Shown here one piece after another: positions 8,697 through 17,700 of a stretch of 64,000 nt of DNA (the stretch's first letter is position 1; the number at the start of each line of letters is the position of its first letter). The translations under genes were made by a program, and so were the position numbers. The stretch lies in NCBI RefSeq assembly GCF_028561335.1, contig NZ_JAQQTG010000019.1:124001-188000 (forward strand), in the 5' to 3' direction. Source of the DNA: Aequorivita todarodis (GTDB lineage: Bacteria; Bacteroidota; Bacteroidia; Flavobacteriales; Flavobacteriaceae). Under the pieces are notes generated by a model. That model worked only from the letters and a program-made list of their open reading frames with translations. It was not told the origin of the DNA and searched no databases.

Positions 8697-9959
8697 CTAA
8701 AAATGCCAACCCTCGGGCCATAACCAAATCATTAAGAGGCCCGCAGCTATTGAAAGAAACATTGCCGCTCCCAACCATTTTGTCAGTTGGCGGTTTCCCA
8801 ATACGGAAGCAATAATAACCTTAAACACCATATTCGAGATTACTGCCGTCATAATCAGTTTCCATCCGAGGGAGACTTCGACCCCACTTTTTATGTGTTG
8901 CGACAAAGAAAGCGTAATAGCATCTTTGTTTGCCAAGCCGCCGATAATGGAAACAATGTACAAACCGCTGTCGCCAAATTTTTCTTGTGTAAAAGCGACT
9001 GCCAATAAAATCAATCCATAAAGAATTCCAAAAAACAAAGCGCTATTGAACTGCGCAGGGTTTTTGGGTTCGGGCATTTCAGAGGCATTCTTTTCTTTGT
9101 TAATCGTGTAAAAAAGGCCTACGGAAAGCAATGCCATAAAAATAAAAAGGACGACAAAGGGAAGGATTATTTGGGGAAGTTTTTCAGGAATCACCACTCC
9201 TACTTCTATTAGCACGCGAACCAATGACACGGTTACGGCCACCAAAATTACAAATGCCGAAATTTTTCCCGCAAACTTACTGTCCTTCGCCTTTCGGGCA
9301 TAACTCACGGTTGTTGCAGTGCTGCTGATGATCCCGCCCAGGATTCCGTTGGAAATCATCCCCGCTTTTTTTCCGAGCCATTTGTAAATGAAATATCCAA
9401 GAATACTGATTCCCACGATTAAAGTTACCATCAGCCAGATGTTCCGTGGGTTAAGCACATCAAAAGGCCCATAGGTCTTATCGGGAAGAAGCGGCAGGAT
9501 TACCAAAGAAATTCCCACAAAGGTCATAATTGCCGCGAGGTCCTTTTGCTTTAGGTTTTCAATAAAATTATGGAGGGTTTCCTTTATATAAAGTAGAATA
9601 GCCAACATTCCCCCAACGATTACGCCGATAAGCTGGTTTCCCAAAACCAGATAGGAACCTATGGCGAACATCAGCAAAATGGCTACTTCTGTGGTTTGCC
9701 CCACATTTGGATTGTCATCCCTTTTCGCTTTGATGCTATTTGCCGTAACCATTAAAGCGGTAACAGCAAGTCCAAAAACCGGAAGTATAAACGGATTTTC
9801 GAAATCGCGGGTAAGAAATCCCGCAAAGACCCCCAAGATGGCTACAAGCGTAAAGGTACGTACGCCCGCCATTTCGTGATCGCTCTTCTCGCTCTGCAAC
9901 CCAACCAATAGCCCAAGCCCAAAGGCAATGCCCAATGTAATTAGATCTGGATAATCCAT
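8697..9959 (-). CDS. MgtC/SapB family membrane protein with DUF4010 C-terminal domain
   Basis: A 420-residue integral membrane protein with roughly twelve hydrophobic segments. Residues 1-50 match the MgtC/SapB N-terminal pattern (LGIAFGLGLLVGLQSE, then GVRTFTLVAILGVFAGFL). The second half is a DUF4010-type domain with NGILGGIISSTATTVSYARK and GGLANKDAITLSLS. It acts in the inner membrane. The role is not established for this two-domain type; Mg homeostasis should not be assumed from the MgtC label. The gene is single, with its 3' end facing the deoxynucleoside kinase operon. Confidence 0.8.
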   Translation of the reverse strand: MDYPDLITLGIAFGLGLLVGLQSEKSDHEMAGVRTFTLVAILGVFAGFLTRDFENPFILPVFGLAVTALMVTANSIKAKRDDNPNVGQTTEVAILLMFAIGSYLVLGNQLIGVIVGGMLAILLYIKETLHNFIENLKQKDLAAIMTFVGISLVILPLLPDKTYGPFDVLNPRNIWLMVTLIVGISILGYFIYKWLGKKAGMISNGILGGIISSTATTVSYARKAKDSKFAGKISAFVILVAVTVSLVRVLIEVGVVIPEKLPQIILPFVVLFIFMALLSVGLFYTINKEKNASEMPEPKNPAQFNSALFFGILYGLILLAVAFTQEKFGDSGLYIVSIIGGLANKDAITLSLSQHIKSGVEVSLGWKLIMTAVISNMVFKVIIASVLGNRQLTKWLGAAMFLSIAAGLLMIWLWPEGWHF

Positions 9960-9983
9960 AGCAAAGCTAAGATAGGAAAAATT

Positions 9984-10036
9984 CAGTACTCAGTACTCAG
10001 TACTCAGTCTCAGTGTTCAGTGTTCAGTGTTCAGTA
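9984..10036. repeat. 7-bp-period tandem repeat
   Basis: Three copies of CAGTACT, one intermediate unit, then three copies of CAGTGTT, all at 7-base spacing, between the MgtC-like and pyrophosphatase genes. Confidence 0.85.
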
Positions 10037-10048
10037 TGCGAAATAAAA

Positions 10049-10079
10049 AACCTGCAAAGTTTTGGAAACCTTGCAGGTT
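10049..10079. terminator. Palindrome, probable terminator hairpin
   Basis: Arms AACCTGCAA and TTGCAGGTT around a 13-base spacer that itself holds a shorter inverted repeat. It lies 50 bases after the membrane pyrophosphatase stop (minus strand). Confidence 0.5.
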
Positions 10080-10128
10080 GGAATTTTGTCCCGATAGTTA
10101 TCGGGATTGTAATTTGGAATTTCCCCCG

Positions 10129-12666
10129 TTATTCCTTATCCTTTATTTTTATTTTCATTCCATCCACATCCTTCAGTTGCGCACGGACTTCTTCCTCGGT
10201 TCCAGTGAAAGTTTTGGTTTCGGTGGTCTCAACGCCGTCAACGGTTCTTGTGATGGTTACGTTTGCAGTTACCTGATCGTTGGTATCGTTTTTCAACATT
10301 TCAACCATTGTTTCGGTTTTGTTGTTTAAATCTTCGCCTTCTTCAATGGTGCTTCCGGTTTCAAGATATTGAACTTGTTTTTCGGTCAAGATAGTTTTGT
10401 TTCCTTCGGCATCAATAAAGTAAACCTCTTCTGAAGAAGTTGCAGGTGTCATAGCGCCAGTCGTATGGCCTCCAAGGATCGGTGCGATTACAAGCCCGAT
10501 CAAACAGGTAAGTTTAATCAAAATGTTCATAGAAGGCCCCGAAGTATCCTTGAAAGGATCACCCACGGTATCACCGGTTACGGCTGCTTTGTGGGCATCG
10601 CTTCCTTTGTAGGTCATTTCGCCGTTGATCATTACCCCGGCCTCAAAAGATTTTTTGGCGTTATCCCAAGCCCCGCCTGCGTTGTTTTGGAAAATAGCCC
10701 AAAGCACCCCACTCACGGTAACCCCGGCCATATAACCACCCAACATTTCGGCGATTGCCATATTGTCCATTCCGAAAATCATTGGAACGAACGCAATAAC
10801 CAATGGAAAACCAATAGTCATAATACCCGGCAACAACATTTCCCTTAAAGAAGCTTTTGTTGAAATTGCCACACATTTGTCGTATTCTGGTTTCCCAGTT
10901 CCTTCCATAATTCCTGGAATTTCACGGAACTGACGTCTTACTTCATTTACCATTTGCATGGCTGCTTTACCAACGGCGTTCATCGCCAAGGCAGAGAAAA
11001 CTACTGGAATCATTCCACCAACAAAAAGCATCGCCAAAACCGGCGCTTTAAAGATGTTTATTCCATCAATTCCCGTAAAGGTTACATACGCTGCAAAAAG
11101 TGCCAACGAAGTCAATGCAGCGGAAGCAATGGCAAAACCTTTACCGGTTGCTGCAGTTGTATTACCTACAGAATCCAAAATATCGGTACGCTCACGTACA
11201 ATTGGCTCTTGCTCGCTCATTTCGGCAATTCCACCCGCGTTATCGCTAATAGGGCCAAAAGCGTCAATGGCAAGCTGCATAGCCGTTGTAGCCATCATCG
11301 CAGAAGCTGCAAGCGCAACCCCATAAAAACCTGCAAAAGCGTAAGATGCCCAAATAGCACCTGCAAAAAGCAATACGGAAGGGAAGGTAGAAATCATCCC
11401 TGTTGCCAAACCGGCAATAATGTTGGTACCAGCACCCGTTGATGATTGTTGTACTATTTTAAGAATTGGTTTTTTACCCAAACCTGTATAATATTCAGTT
11501 ACCGATGAAATGGTGGCTCCTACCACAAGACCTACTAAAGTAGCATAGAACACACGCATCGAACTAATTTGGATTGGCTCAACCAAACCGAAGAAACGCA
11601 TTTGCATCGTTTCTGGCAGCATATAGTTACAAAGTACAAAGCAAGAAATTGCAACTAAAATAATTGAGGTCCAGTTACCAACGTTTAAGGCTCCCATCAC
11701 CTGTGCTTCTTTCGCATCGTTACTTTTTATCTTTACCAACATAGTACCAATAACCGAAATGATAATTCCTGCTCCGGCAATAGCCATAGGCAACAAAATA
11801 GGGCCAATACCGCCAAAAGCATCGTCAATGGCACCACCCATATCTTTTATCACGTAGTTTCCTAATACCATTGCGGCAAGTACCGTTGCAACATAACTAC
11901 CAAACAAATCGGCACCCATCCCAGCAACGTCACCAACGTTATCGCCAACGTTATCGGCGATAGTTGCAGGGTTACGAGGATCGTCTTCCGGGATTCCAGC
12001 TTCAACTTTACCAACAAGGTCGGCGCCAACATCGGCAGCTTTTGTGTAAATTCCACCGCCAACACGTGCGAAAAGTGCGATAGATTCAGCCCCTAAGCTA
12101 AATCCGGCCAATGTTTCCAGCACGATTGTCATCAATTCCTGTGGTGCCCTGGTTACACCATCAACCGTTGTTGGTTCCCAAACCCCGTTCATAAAAATGT
12201 GGAAGAAAACGATAAAGAACAAAGTAAGGCCCAAAACCGCAAGACCCGCAACACCTAAGCCCATAACCGTACCGCCGCCAAACGATATTTTTAAGGCCTG
12301 GGGCAGACTGGTACGCGCTGCTTGGGTGGTACGAACGTTCGTTTTGGTTGCTATTTTCATTCCCATATTACCTGCAAGGGCAGAGAATATAGCACCGAAT
12401 ATAAAGGCTACTACTATTAATATATGTGTTGTTGGAACAACGAAGGATACAACTGCCAAAGCAATACTAACGATAACAACAAATACGGCAAGTAATCTGT
12501 ATTCAGCGTTAAGAAAGGCCAAAGCTCCTTCGTATATGTGGTCGCTTATTTCTTTCATTTTACCATCGCCCGGGTTTTGTTTCAATACCCACGAACGTTT
12601 AACGGCCATAAAGATTAAGCCTAATACCGCCATTGCGATTGGCGCGTAAATCATCATTGATTCCAT
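10129..12666 (-). CDS. hppA: Membrane-bound ion-translocating pyrophosphatase
   Basis: An 845-residue protein with about 16 membrane helices. Catalytic signatures are present: [33 protein letters not shown], and [10 protein letters not shown], where Ala at the position that is Lys in K-independent enzymes predicts K-dependence. It hydrolyses PPi and pumps Na+ or H+ across the inner membrane. The gate-helix segment reads [11 protein letters not shown], and flavobacterial homologues include H+ pumps, so the ion is undecided. Usual family members end soon after the last helix ([10 protein letters not shown]), but here about 95 hydrophilic residues follow. The soluble pyrophosphatase gene lies 188 bases upstream on the same strand. 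Confidence 0.93.
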   Translation of the reverse strand: MESMMIYAPIAMAVLGLIFMAVKRSWVLKQNPGDGKMKEISDHIYEGALAFLNAEYRLLAVFVVIVSIALAVVSFVVPTTHILIVVAFIFGAIFSALAGNMGMKIATKTNVRTTQAARTSLPQALKISFGGGTVMGLGVAGLAVLGLTLFFIVFFHIFMNGVWEPTTVDGVTRAPQELMTIVLETLAGFSLGAESIALFARVGGGIYTKAADVGADLVGKVEAGIPEDDPRNPATIADNVGDNVGDVAGMGADLFGSYVATVLAAMVLGNYVIKDMGGAIDDAFGGIGPILLPMAIAGAGIIISVIGTMLVKIKSNDAKEAQVMGALNVGNWTSIILVAISCFVLCNYMLPETMQMRFFGLVEPIQISSMRVFYATLVGLVVGATISSVTEYYTGLGKKPILKIVQQSSTGAGTNIIAGLATGMISTFPSVLLFAGAIWASYAFAGFYGVALAASAMMATTAMQLAIDAFGPISDNAGGIAEMSEQEPIVRERTDILDSVGNTTAATGKGFAIASAALTSLALFAAYVTFTGIDGINIFKAPVLAMLFVGGMIPVVFSALAMNAVGKAAMQMVNEVRRQFREIPGIMEGTGKPEYDKCVAISTKASLREMLLPGIMTIGFPLVIAFVPMIFGMDNMAIAEMLGGYMAGVTVSGVLWAIFQNNAGGAWDNAKKSFEAGVMINGEMTYKGSDAHKAAVTGDTVGDPFKDTSGPSMNILIKLTCLIGLVIAPILGGHTTGAMTPATSSEEVYFIDAEGNKTILTEKQVQYLETGSTIEEGEDLNNKTETMVEMLKNDTNDQVTANVTITRTVDGVETTETKTFTGTEEEVRAQLKDVDGMKIKIKDKE

Positions 12667-12763
12667 AATTTTTTTAAATTAAGATTGGTTTTCAAATTTG
12701 CGACTGCAAAAATAGGGAATTGGTTTGGGATACGAAACAGGAAAATGACGTAGTTTGTGAATA

Positions 12764-12849
12764 GACGTAAGACGATATGACTTAGGACGTAAGACCAAAG
12801 AATACGCAATAAATCAGTCCTACGCCTTACGTCCTACCGTCTCATGTCG
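12764..12849. repeat. 7-bp-period repeat in inverted orientation (hairpin)
   Basis: The left arm (12764-12797) consists of GACGTAA-type units; the right arm (12816-12849) holds complementary TACGTCC-type units at about 7-base spacing. Together they can form a long imperfect hairpin between the two pyrophosphatase genes and may act as terminator or attenuator. Confidence 0.7.
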
Positions 12850-12854
12850 TTTAA

Positions 12855-13367
12855 TTATATACTAAAATGCCCCTGCACCTCGGGAGTTTCCTTATAGCGT
12901 TTTACGCATTGGTTGTAGATTTCCCTGGCTTCGTTTACATCGCCAAAACCTTCCACGTCCACCTTTTTGTTCTCAAGATCTTTATAAACTTTGAAGAAAT
13001 GTTCTATTTCCTTAATTAAGTGGGGATTTACGTCCTGCAAGTCATTCAATTGGTTCCAAATGGGGTCAGACATGGGCACGCAGATTACCTTTTCATCCGG
13101 TCCCTTTTCATCGGCCATATGGAAAACGCCGATAGGCTTCACTTCCATCACACACATGGGGAAGGTAGGCTCGCCTCCCAACACCAAAACATCCAGCGGG
13201 TCGCCGTCCAGTGCCAAGGTTTCTGGTATAAAACCGTAATCGGCGGGATACATCATACTGCTGAAAAGCATTCTATCAAAACGGATTTTCTTCAGTTTAA
13301 AGTCGTATTCGTATTTGTTGCGGCTGCCTTTTGGGATTTCTATCAGTACGTCGAAGGTCTTTTTCAT
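12855..13367 (-). CDS. ppa: Soluble inorganic pyrophosphatase (family I)
   Basis: 170 residues, a normal length. The signature DGDPLDV (54-60) carries the metal-binding aspartates; upstream are FDRML (30-34) and PADYGFIP (41-48), and MADEKGPDEK (84-93) supplies further ligands. It hydrolyses cytoplasmic PPi to phosphate, pulling biosynthetic reactions forward. It lies upstream of the membrane pyrophosphatase gene on the same strand, so the cell has both a heat-dissipating and an energy-conserving enzyme encoded side by side. The gap holds a heptamer hairpin, so strict co-transcription is uncertain. Confidence 0.93.
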   Translation of the reverse strand: MKKTFDVLIEIPKGSRNKYEYDFKLKKIRFDRMLFSSMMYPADYGFIPETLALDGDPLDVLVLGGEPTFPMCVMEVKPIGVFHMADEKGPDEKVICVPMSDPIWNQLNDLQDVNPHLIKEIEHFFKVYKDLENKKVDVEGFGDVNEAREIYNQCVKRYKETPEVQGHFSI

Positions 13368-13486
13368 TTTGGGAATTTTGGATAATTATTTTGCTTTGGG
13401 CGGCAAAAATAACACTTAAAATCCAGTTCACCCCAACAACTGAAATGCTAATGTGAAAAAGTTAGGCATGGCAGCAGAAGAAATTT

Positions 13487-14437
13487 TCAATCGTTGTTGG
13501 AAGCCCACACGTCATGTAGCGCCTCAGCGCCATAACCGCCAATTACCCATAATTTGTCCTTGAATACCGTTGCAGTATGGTAATTGCGTTCCGAAAAAGC
13601 GGCATGCTCCAGAAATTGTGTCCAATTGACACCATCAGAACTATACCACACATCGTTGTAACGCTTTACCATATCCTTTCCCGCTATTACCCATAGTTTG
13701 TTCTCAAACACCGCGGTTGCTTGGCTAAATCGTGGCGCAAACCCGGCATCAGTTGTTGCTTGTGTCCAATTGGCCCCATCAGAGCTGTACCAAACATCGG
13801 CCAGTAAGCCAGAGTTACTATCGCCCGCAATGACCCACATTTTATTATCGAAGACGGCCGTGCTAAAAAAATCCCTTCCCATAAATACTGCATTATCGGT
13901 CACTTTAGTCCAAGTAATGCCATCGCCACTGTTCCAAACATCGGCCAGGTCAGAACCGTTGTAACCTCCTATTATCCATAGTTTATTATCAAAAACAAGA
14001 GTGCGGTGCCTTTCCCGTGGCGGAAATGCGGCATTGGCAGTGGCTTCTGTCCAATTAACCCCATCTGAAGAGTACCAAACATCATTTTTGAAATCACTGC
14101 CATTAGTGCCACCTATCACCCAAAGTTTGTTGTTGAACACCGTTGCGGTATGATCATATCTTGGCGGAAATGCGGCATTGGCAGTGGCTTCGATCCAGTT
14201 TTTTCCATCCTCGCTGTACCACACATCGTTCAGTGCGGGGCCGCCATCCACCCGTGCCCCAATTACCCATAGTTTTCCGTCAAAAGCAGTGGCAGTATGC
14301 TCATACCTTGCCGAAAAATCTGCATTGCCCACTTTTTCAAAATTGGTAAATGTACTTAAGGCGGGGCTGTCATCTTTTTTGCTGCAGCCCGTAAGGACAA
14401 ACAACAAAAACATCAAATAAAAAGATATTGTTTTCAT
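13487..14437 (-). CDS. Kelch-type repeat lipoprotein
   Basis: 316 residues. The lipobox LTGC places the lipidated Cys at 18. The rest is six near-identical repeats of about 45 residues, each with R..HTA.VF.NKLWVIGG followed by DVWYSSDGVNWT, a kelch-like beta-propeller pattern. The repeats are very alike, which points to recent internal expansion. It should be anchored in the outer or inner membrane with the propeller in the periplasm or outside. The ligand is unknown. The gene is the last of a minus-strand run of small lipoprotein genes. Confidence 0.8.
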   Translation of the reverse strand: MKTISFYLMFLLFVLTGCSKKDDSPALSTFTNFEKVGNADFSARYEHTATAFDGKLWVIGARVDGGPALNDVWYSEDGKNWIEATANAAFPPRYDHTATVFNNKLWVIGGTNGSDFKNDVWYSSDGVNWTEATANAAFPPRERHRTLVFDNKLWIIGGYNGSDLADVWNSGDGITWTKVTDNAVFMGRDFFSTAVFDNKMWVIAGDSNSGLLADVWYSSDGANWTQATTDAGFAPRFSQATAVFENKLWVIAGKDMVKRYNDVWYSSDGVNWTQFLEHAAFSERNYHTATVFKDKLWVIGGYGAEALHDVWASNND

Positions 14438-14477
14438 TTTTTATAAATTTTGCTATTATTTTCATTTTCTTCCCAAG

Positions 14478-14909
14478 CTATCGTTTCAAGGTATTTATTT
14501 CGCCATTGGCAAAGCCAAAGACCAGTTGCGATTCGCTGATGGAATTTATGGTCAACGTTTGGTTCCCGATAGCCCCGGAAATCATAAGTTGAGTTTCATC
14601 TGAGGATAAGGTATATGCACCATCCAAAACTGGGGAAGTAACACAATTTAGGGTGTCGTCATAATCAGATTCCTGAAAGGTAAAGGTGCCGTCGCCCTTA
14701 AAATCAAAATAGGTTTTTTCGGTACAGGCGTCCGCCATTTGGACCGTACCGTTGACCTCCCTTTTGGAGAAGTACCATTTATGGATCAATAATTCCGCTA
14801 CGGTAGGAGTTGGAGGTGGATTGTCATCATTTTTCTTCGAGCAGGACGAAATAGATACAAACATCATTAATACAACCAATACATTGTAACTGCTACGTGT
14901 TGTTTTCAT
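14478..14909 (-). CDS. Lipocalin-like lipoprotein, paralogue 1
   Basis: 143 residues with lipidated Cys at 23 (SISSC), a Pro-rich linker and a domain starting ELLIHKWYFSKRE with a conserved FDFKGDGTF strand and a pair of cysteines, as in lipocalin-like (DUF4923/lipocalin_4-type) Bacteroidetes lipoproteins. It is a close paralogue of the gene at 15272-15706: both share TRSS near the N-terminus, Cys23, AELL.HKW.FSK and the C-terminal NS.SE..L.F..G.I.T..R pattern. Function unknown. Between the two copies lies a decayed WYL regulator fragment, so the pair arose by tandem duplication. Confidence 0.75.
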   Translation of the reverse strand: MKTTRSSYNVLVVLMMFVSISSCSKKNDDNPPPTPTVAELLIHKWYFSKREVNGTVQMADACTEKTYFDFKGDGTFTFQESDYDDTLNCVTSPVLDGAYTLSSDETQLMISGAIGNQTLTINSISESQLVFGFANGEINTLKR

Positions 14910-15097
14910 ACTTAAAATTAATAAATTCTGAAAGACACTACTCTCAAAATTATACTAAAATATAGGGTAATTTAACCGAGGCCTATGTAATACATAGCAT
15001 TACGTATCGAGAAATTTTTGGTGCAACCGTGCTTGTAAATCAAGTTGAGACACCTCCGTGAATTTTCTGAAAAAATTACAGGTGAACCGTTCCCTGT

Positions 15098-15227
15098 TTA
15101 AAGAGAAAGCTGCTGCCCGGCATTTTTGCGCTATTTTCAAAAGATGTTCCTTCAAAGATTGTGGCTTTAGAAATTGTGCATAATCGCTGAACATGAAATA
15201 CGGGCGAGCAAAACCCGGTCCTGTGAT
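15098..15227 (-). pseudogene. Remnant of a WYL-domain transcriptional regulator (C-terminus only)
   Basis: Read on the minus strand from 15227, the frame gives PGFARPYFMFSDYAQFLKPQ, then SLKEHLLKI, which matches GFARWYLMFGDYAEVLEPES, then SLKQRLLKI, of the intact regulator at 15902-16864. The DNA match continues through the old stop codon (15098-15100) into the flanking sequence. One extra base before that stop shifts the frame, so the open frame now runs on to 15000. A stop lies directly upstream of the match (15228-15230). Only the last 40 or so codons remain. This is a degraded copy from tandem duplication. Confidence 0.8.
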
Positions 15228-15271
15228 TTATTAGGTTAATAAATGGCAAATAGATAGTTCATAATTCAAAG

Positions 15272-15706
15272 CTATCTATTGAAAGTATATATGGTACCTC
15301 CTTCAAATTTAAGTGCCAGAACAGTTTCACTGAGGGAATTGATTATAAAAGTTGATTGGCCTCCCATAGAGTTAGTTACCATAATTTTAGTGTCATTTTC
15401 AGTCAAGATGTACGTACTAATATCTACGAGGCCATGTGTACAGACATTGCCACTGTCATAATCAAATTCCTGAGAGAGGAAAGTATTGTCTGTTTTAAAA
15501 TCAAAAAAGGTTTGTTCCGTACAACTGTCTGCCAACCTGAACGTACCGTCGCTGGGATCCTCCCACTTGGAAAAAAACCACTTATGCGCCAGTAATTCGG
15601 CTTTGGTAGGTGGTGGCGGGGCATCATCTTTTTTTGAGCAAGAAGTAAACGAAGCCATTACGAAAAGCGCGATGATCAATCTGAGTGAACTGCGGGTTGG
15701 TATCAT
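15272..15706 (-). CDS. Lipocalin-like lipoprotein, paralogue 2
   Basis: 144 residues, lipidated Cys at 23 (SFTSC), Pro-rich linker, then AELLAHKWFFSKWE and a FDFKTDNTF strand with two cysteines. It is the sister copy of the gene at 14478-14909. It lies between the intact WYL regulator (upstream on the same strand) and that regulator's decayed copy (downstream), giving the order WYL - lipoprotein - WYL remnant - lipoprotein. Function unknown; an outer-membrane or periplasmic ligand-binding role is family-level inference. Confidence 0.75.
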   Translation of the reverse strand: MIPTRSSLRLIIALFVMASFTSCSKKDDAPPPPTKAELLAHKWFFSKWEDPSDGTFRLADSCTEQTFFDFKTDNTFLSQEFDYDSGNVCTHGLVDISTYILTENDTKIMVTNSMGGQSTFIINSLSETVLALKFEGGTIYTFNR

Positions 15707-15901
15707 AAGCTAGCATTTTTGAAATTATCAATATAGCCTCTTCAAATTTAAGGAATAAGGAAATAAAAAAATTGAAAACTATAGCATATTCTATATTTTA
15801 TAAATTAACCCCTTAATCCTTTTTGAAATACACACTCATAATAACCCAAGGAGGGTATATCAGTTGTTTTTCAAAAATTCGGGGAAGCACCACTTCCCCA
15901 T

Positions 15902-16864
15902 TTAACGGGAAAGCCGATGCTTGGTGTTTTCAACTATTTTTAAAAGACGCTGCTTTAAACTTTCAGGCTCCAAAACTTCGGCATAATCGCCAAACATTAA
16001 ATACCAGCGGGCAAAACCGTGTTCCGCACTGTGGGTGAGAAAGGTCATTTCCACGCCTTCCTTTTTTATTTCTTCGGAAACGAAACCGTAGTTTTTTCGG
16101 TGGCTTTTTATATACTTTACGATGCTTTTATCAACCAGAATACGCACTTTCGTTTTGTGCGACTCCTTTTCCTTTTTTCTGAAATCATCCAAAGTGCCGT
16201 GTTCCAGTTTAAAAGGAAGGGCTGTCCGCTGTATTTGAAGCAATCTATCCGTCCTGAACTGGCGGTAATCCTTTCTGAAATGGCAATAGGCCAAAATATA
16301 CCAATACTGGTTCTCGTGAAAAATATTGACGGGCTCCAAATATCTTTCGGAAGGCTTTTCAGCTTCCAACGATTGGTATTTCACATAAACCTGCCTCTTT
16401 TCAGCAATGCTTTCAAAAAGAATTTCCAAAGCGTTCGGAATGTTTTCATTGAAAAGCGTTTCCGCAGGATTTATAATTATTTGGGACTGGAGCGCATCAA
16501 TCCAGTCCTTTTCCTTTCCGCGCAAAACCGATTTCACCTTAAACATCGCCGATTCGTAATAAGCTCCAAAAGTTTTATCGGTAAATTTCTGCATCAGTTT
16601 TTCCGCAGCCACAAAGCTGCTGGCCTCTTCGCGGGTAAACATAACGGGCGGCAAACGGTAGCCATCCATAATGGAATAGCCCACTCCGGCCTCACTAATA
16701 ATAGGCACTCCCGATGATTCCAAAGAACGGATATCGCGGTAAATGGTGCGCAGGCTTACGTCAAACCTATCGGCCAATTCCTGCGCTTTTACAATTTTTT
16801 TGGACTGCAACTGTATCAGGATTGCTACAATTCTGTCAAAACGGTTTAGGGGGGCGTCGCTCAT
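15902..16864 (-). CDS. YafY-type transcriptional regulator (HTH_11 + WYL)
   Basis: 320 residues. The N-terminal helix-turn-helix (about 6-65) includes KIVKAQELADRFDVSLRTIYRDIRSL split over the motif, followed by GVPIISEAGVGYSIMDGYRLPP, typical of the YafY family. The C-terminal half is a WYL ligand-sensing domain, with QYWYILAYCHFRKDYRQFRT as the WYL-like core. It is divergent from the DinB gene at 17211, a common arrangement suggesting control of that gene and of itself through the 346-base intergenic region, which carries strong inverted repeats. A decayed copy lies at 15098-15227. Confidence 0.85.
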   Translation of the reverse strand: MSDAPLNRFDRIVAILIQLQSKKIVKAQELADRFDVSLRTIYRDIRSLESSGVPIISEAGVGYSIMDGYRLPPVMFTREEASSFVAAEKLMQKFTDKTFGAYYESAMFKVKSVLRGKEKDWIDALQSQIIINPAETLFNENIPNALEILFESIAEKRQVYVKYQSLEAEKPSERYLEPVNIFHENQYWYILAYCHFRKDYRQFRTDRLLQIQRTALPFKLEHGTLDDFRKKEKESHKTKVRILVDKSIVKYIKSHRKNYGFVSEEIKKEGVEMTFLTHSAEHGFARWYLMFGDYAEVLEPESLKQRLLKIVENTKHRLSR

Positions 16865-17210
16865 GCTTCAAAGATAGTGTTTCGAGTAAAATGCGTCATG
16901 ATAACTTTAATTTGACATTTAATTTCTTGTTTCAAATTTAAACTGATAAAGCTTTCAAGACAGCTGAATATAGAAAATTCAATCATTCCCTTTAGGGTTA
17001 GGGTAAAAATGATTGAATTTTCGGCATTTGGTTTTGCCCCAACCCTAAAGAACTAAAGTAATCATGACCTAAACGTTCGGCATTTAGTTTTGCCCCAACC
17101 CTAAAGGGTGACTAAATGCCGAAAATTTATTTTTTCCTACTGACAAACCCTTGTCACTTGCCCCAATTAATTTTGGTTTCAGAAACAATAATCACTTAAA
17201 AACCATAATT
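16865..17210. other. Divergent intergenic region with repeated inverted elements
   Basis: 346 bases between the WYL regulator and the DinB gene. A 29-base element starting CGGCATTT is present at 17022-17050 and again at 17078-17106 with one mismatch. Partial reverse copies lie on both sides (about 16988-17008 and 17107-17122), and AAAATTCAATCATT / ATGATTGAATTTT form a further inverted pair (about 16975-17022). No gene is seen. It probably holds both promoters and may be the operator region. Confidence 0.65.
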
Positions 17211-17699
17211 ATGAATGCAACAGCAAACAAAACAGCACAGGTAATTTCTTCGGAAGCATTGCTTAACCATTTACAGGGACACAGAAACTTGACAAGAAGA
17301 ACGATTGAAGCCTTTCCCGAAAAAGAATTTTTCAACCATTCCATTGGGGGCATGCGAACCTTTGCCGAAATGACGATGGAGCTTTTGGGCATTGCCGGCC
17401 CGGGAATACAGGAAATTGTTTCGGGGAAATCAGAGCCTTTGAATGAAAAAATTGAGCACGGCAATAGCAAGTTGAAAATACTTCAACTTTGGGATGAAGC
17501 CACCGAACAAATCAATATGCTGTGGCCACAGATCCCGACTGAGCGTTTTCAGGAAAACATTCTGCTTTTTGGAATGTATGAAGGCACCGTTATCTCCTCC
17601 ATATTTTATTTTATCGATAACGAAATCCACCACCGCGGACAAGGGTATGTATATCTGCGTTCGCTGGGTATTGAACCGCCAGCTTTTTATGAAAGATAG
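17211..17699 (+). CDS. DinB family protein
   Basis: 162 residues from ATG 17211 (the frame is open further upstream but the earlier possible starts lie in the repeat region). A four-helix DinB/YfiT-type fold is suggested by RNLTRRTIEAFPEKEFF, GMRTFAEMTMELLG and DNEIHHRGQGYVYLR; the EIHHRGQ motif gives the C-terminal metal-binding His. The first and second His positions of the usual DinB triad are less clear, H-box 'FNHSIGGMRTFA' being the best candidate. Such proteins often act as thiol transferases or damage-inducible metalloproteins. It is divergent from a WYL regulator and is followed after one base by a small conserved gene. Confidence 0.8.
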   Translation: MNATANKTAQVISSEALLNHLQGHRNLTRRTIEAFPEKEFFNHSIGGMRTFAEMTMELLGIAGPGIQEIVSGKSEPLNEKIEHGNSKLKILQLWDEATEQINMLWPQIPTERFQENILLFGMYEGTVISSIFYFIDNEIHHRGQGYVYLRSLGIEPPAFYER

Positions 17700-17700
17700 T

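Noticed and set aside
16019-16717. 232-codon frame antisense to the WYL regulator
   Set aside because: The minus-strand gene has clear HTH and WYL motifs; the antisense translation has none.
17494-17700. Upstream extension of the small conserved gene at 17701 into the DinB gene
   Set aside because: Overlaps the DinB gene in another frame; the ATG at 17701 sits one base after the DinB stop, a normal operon start.
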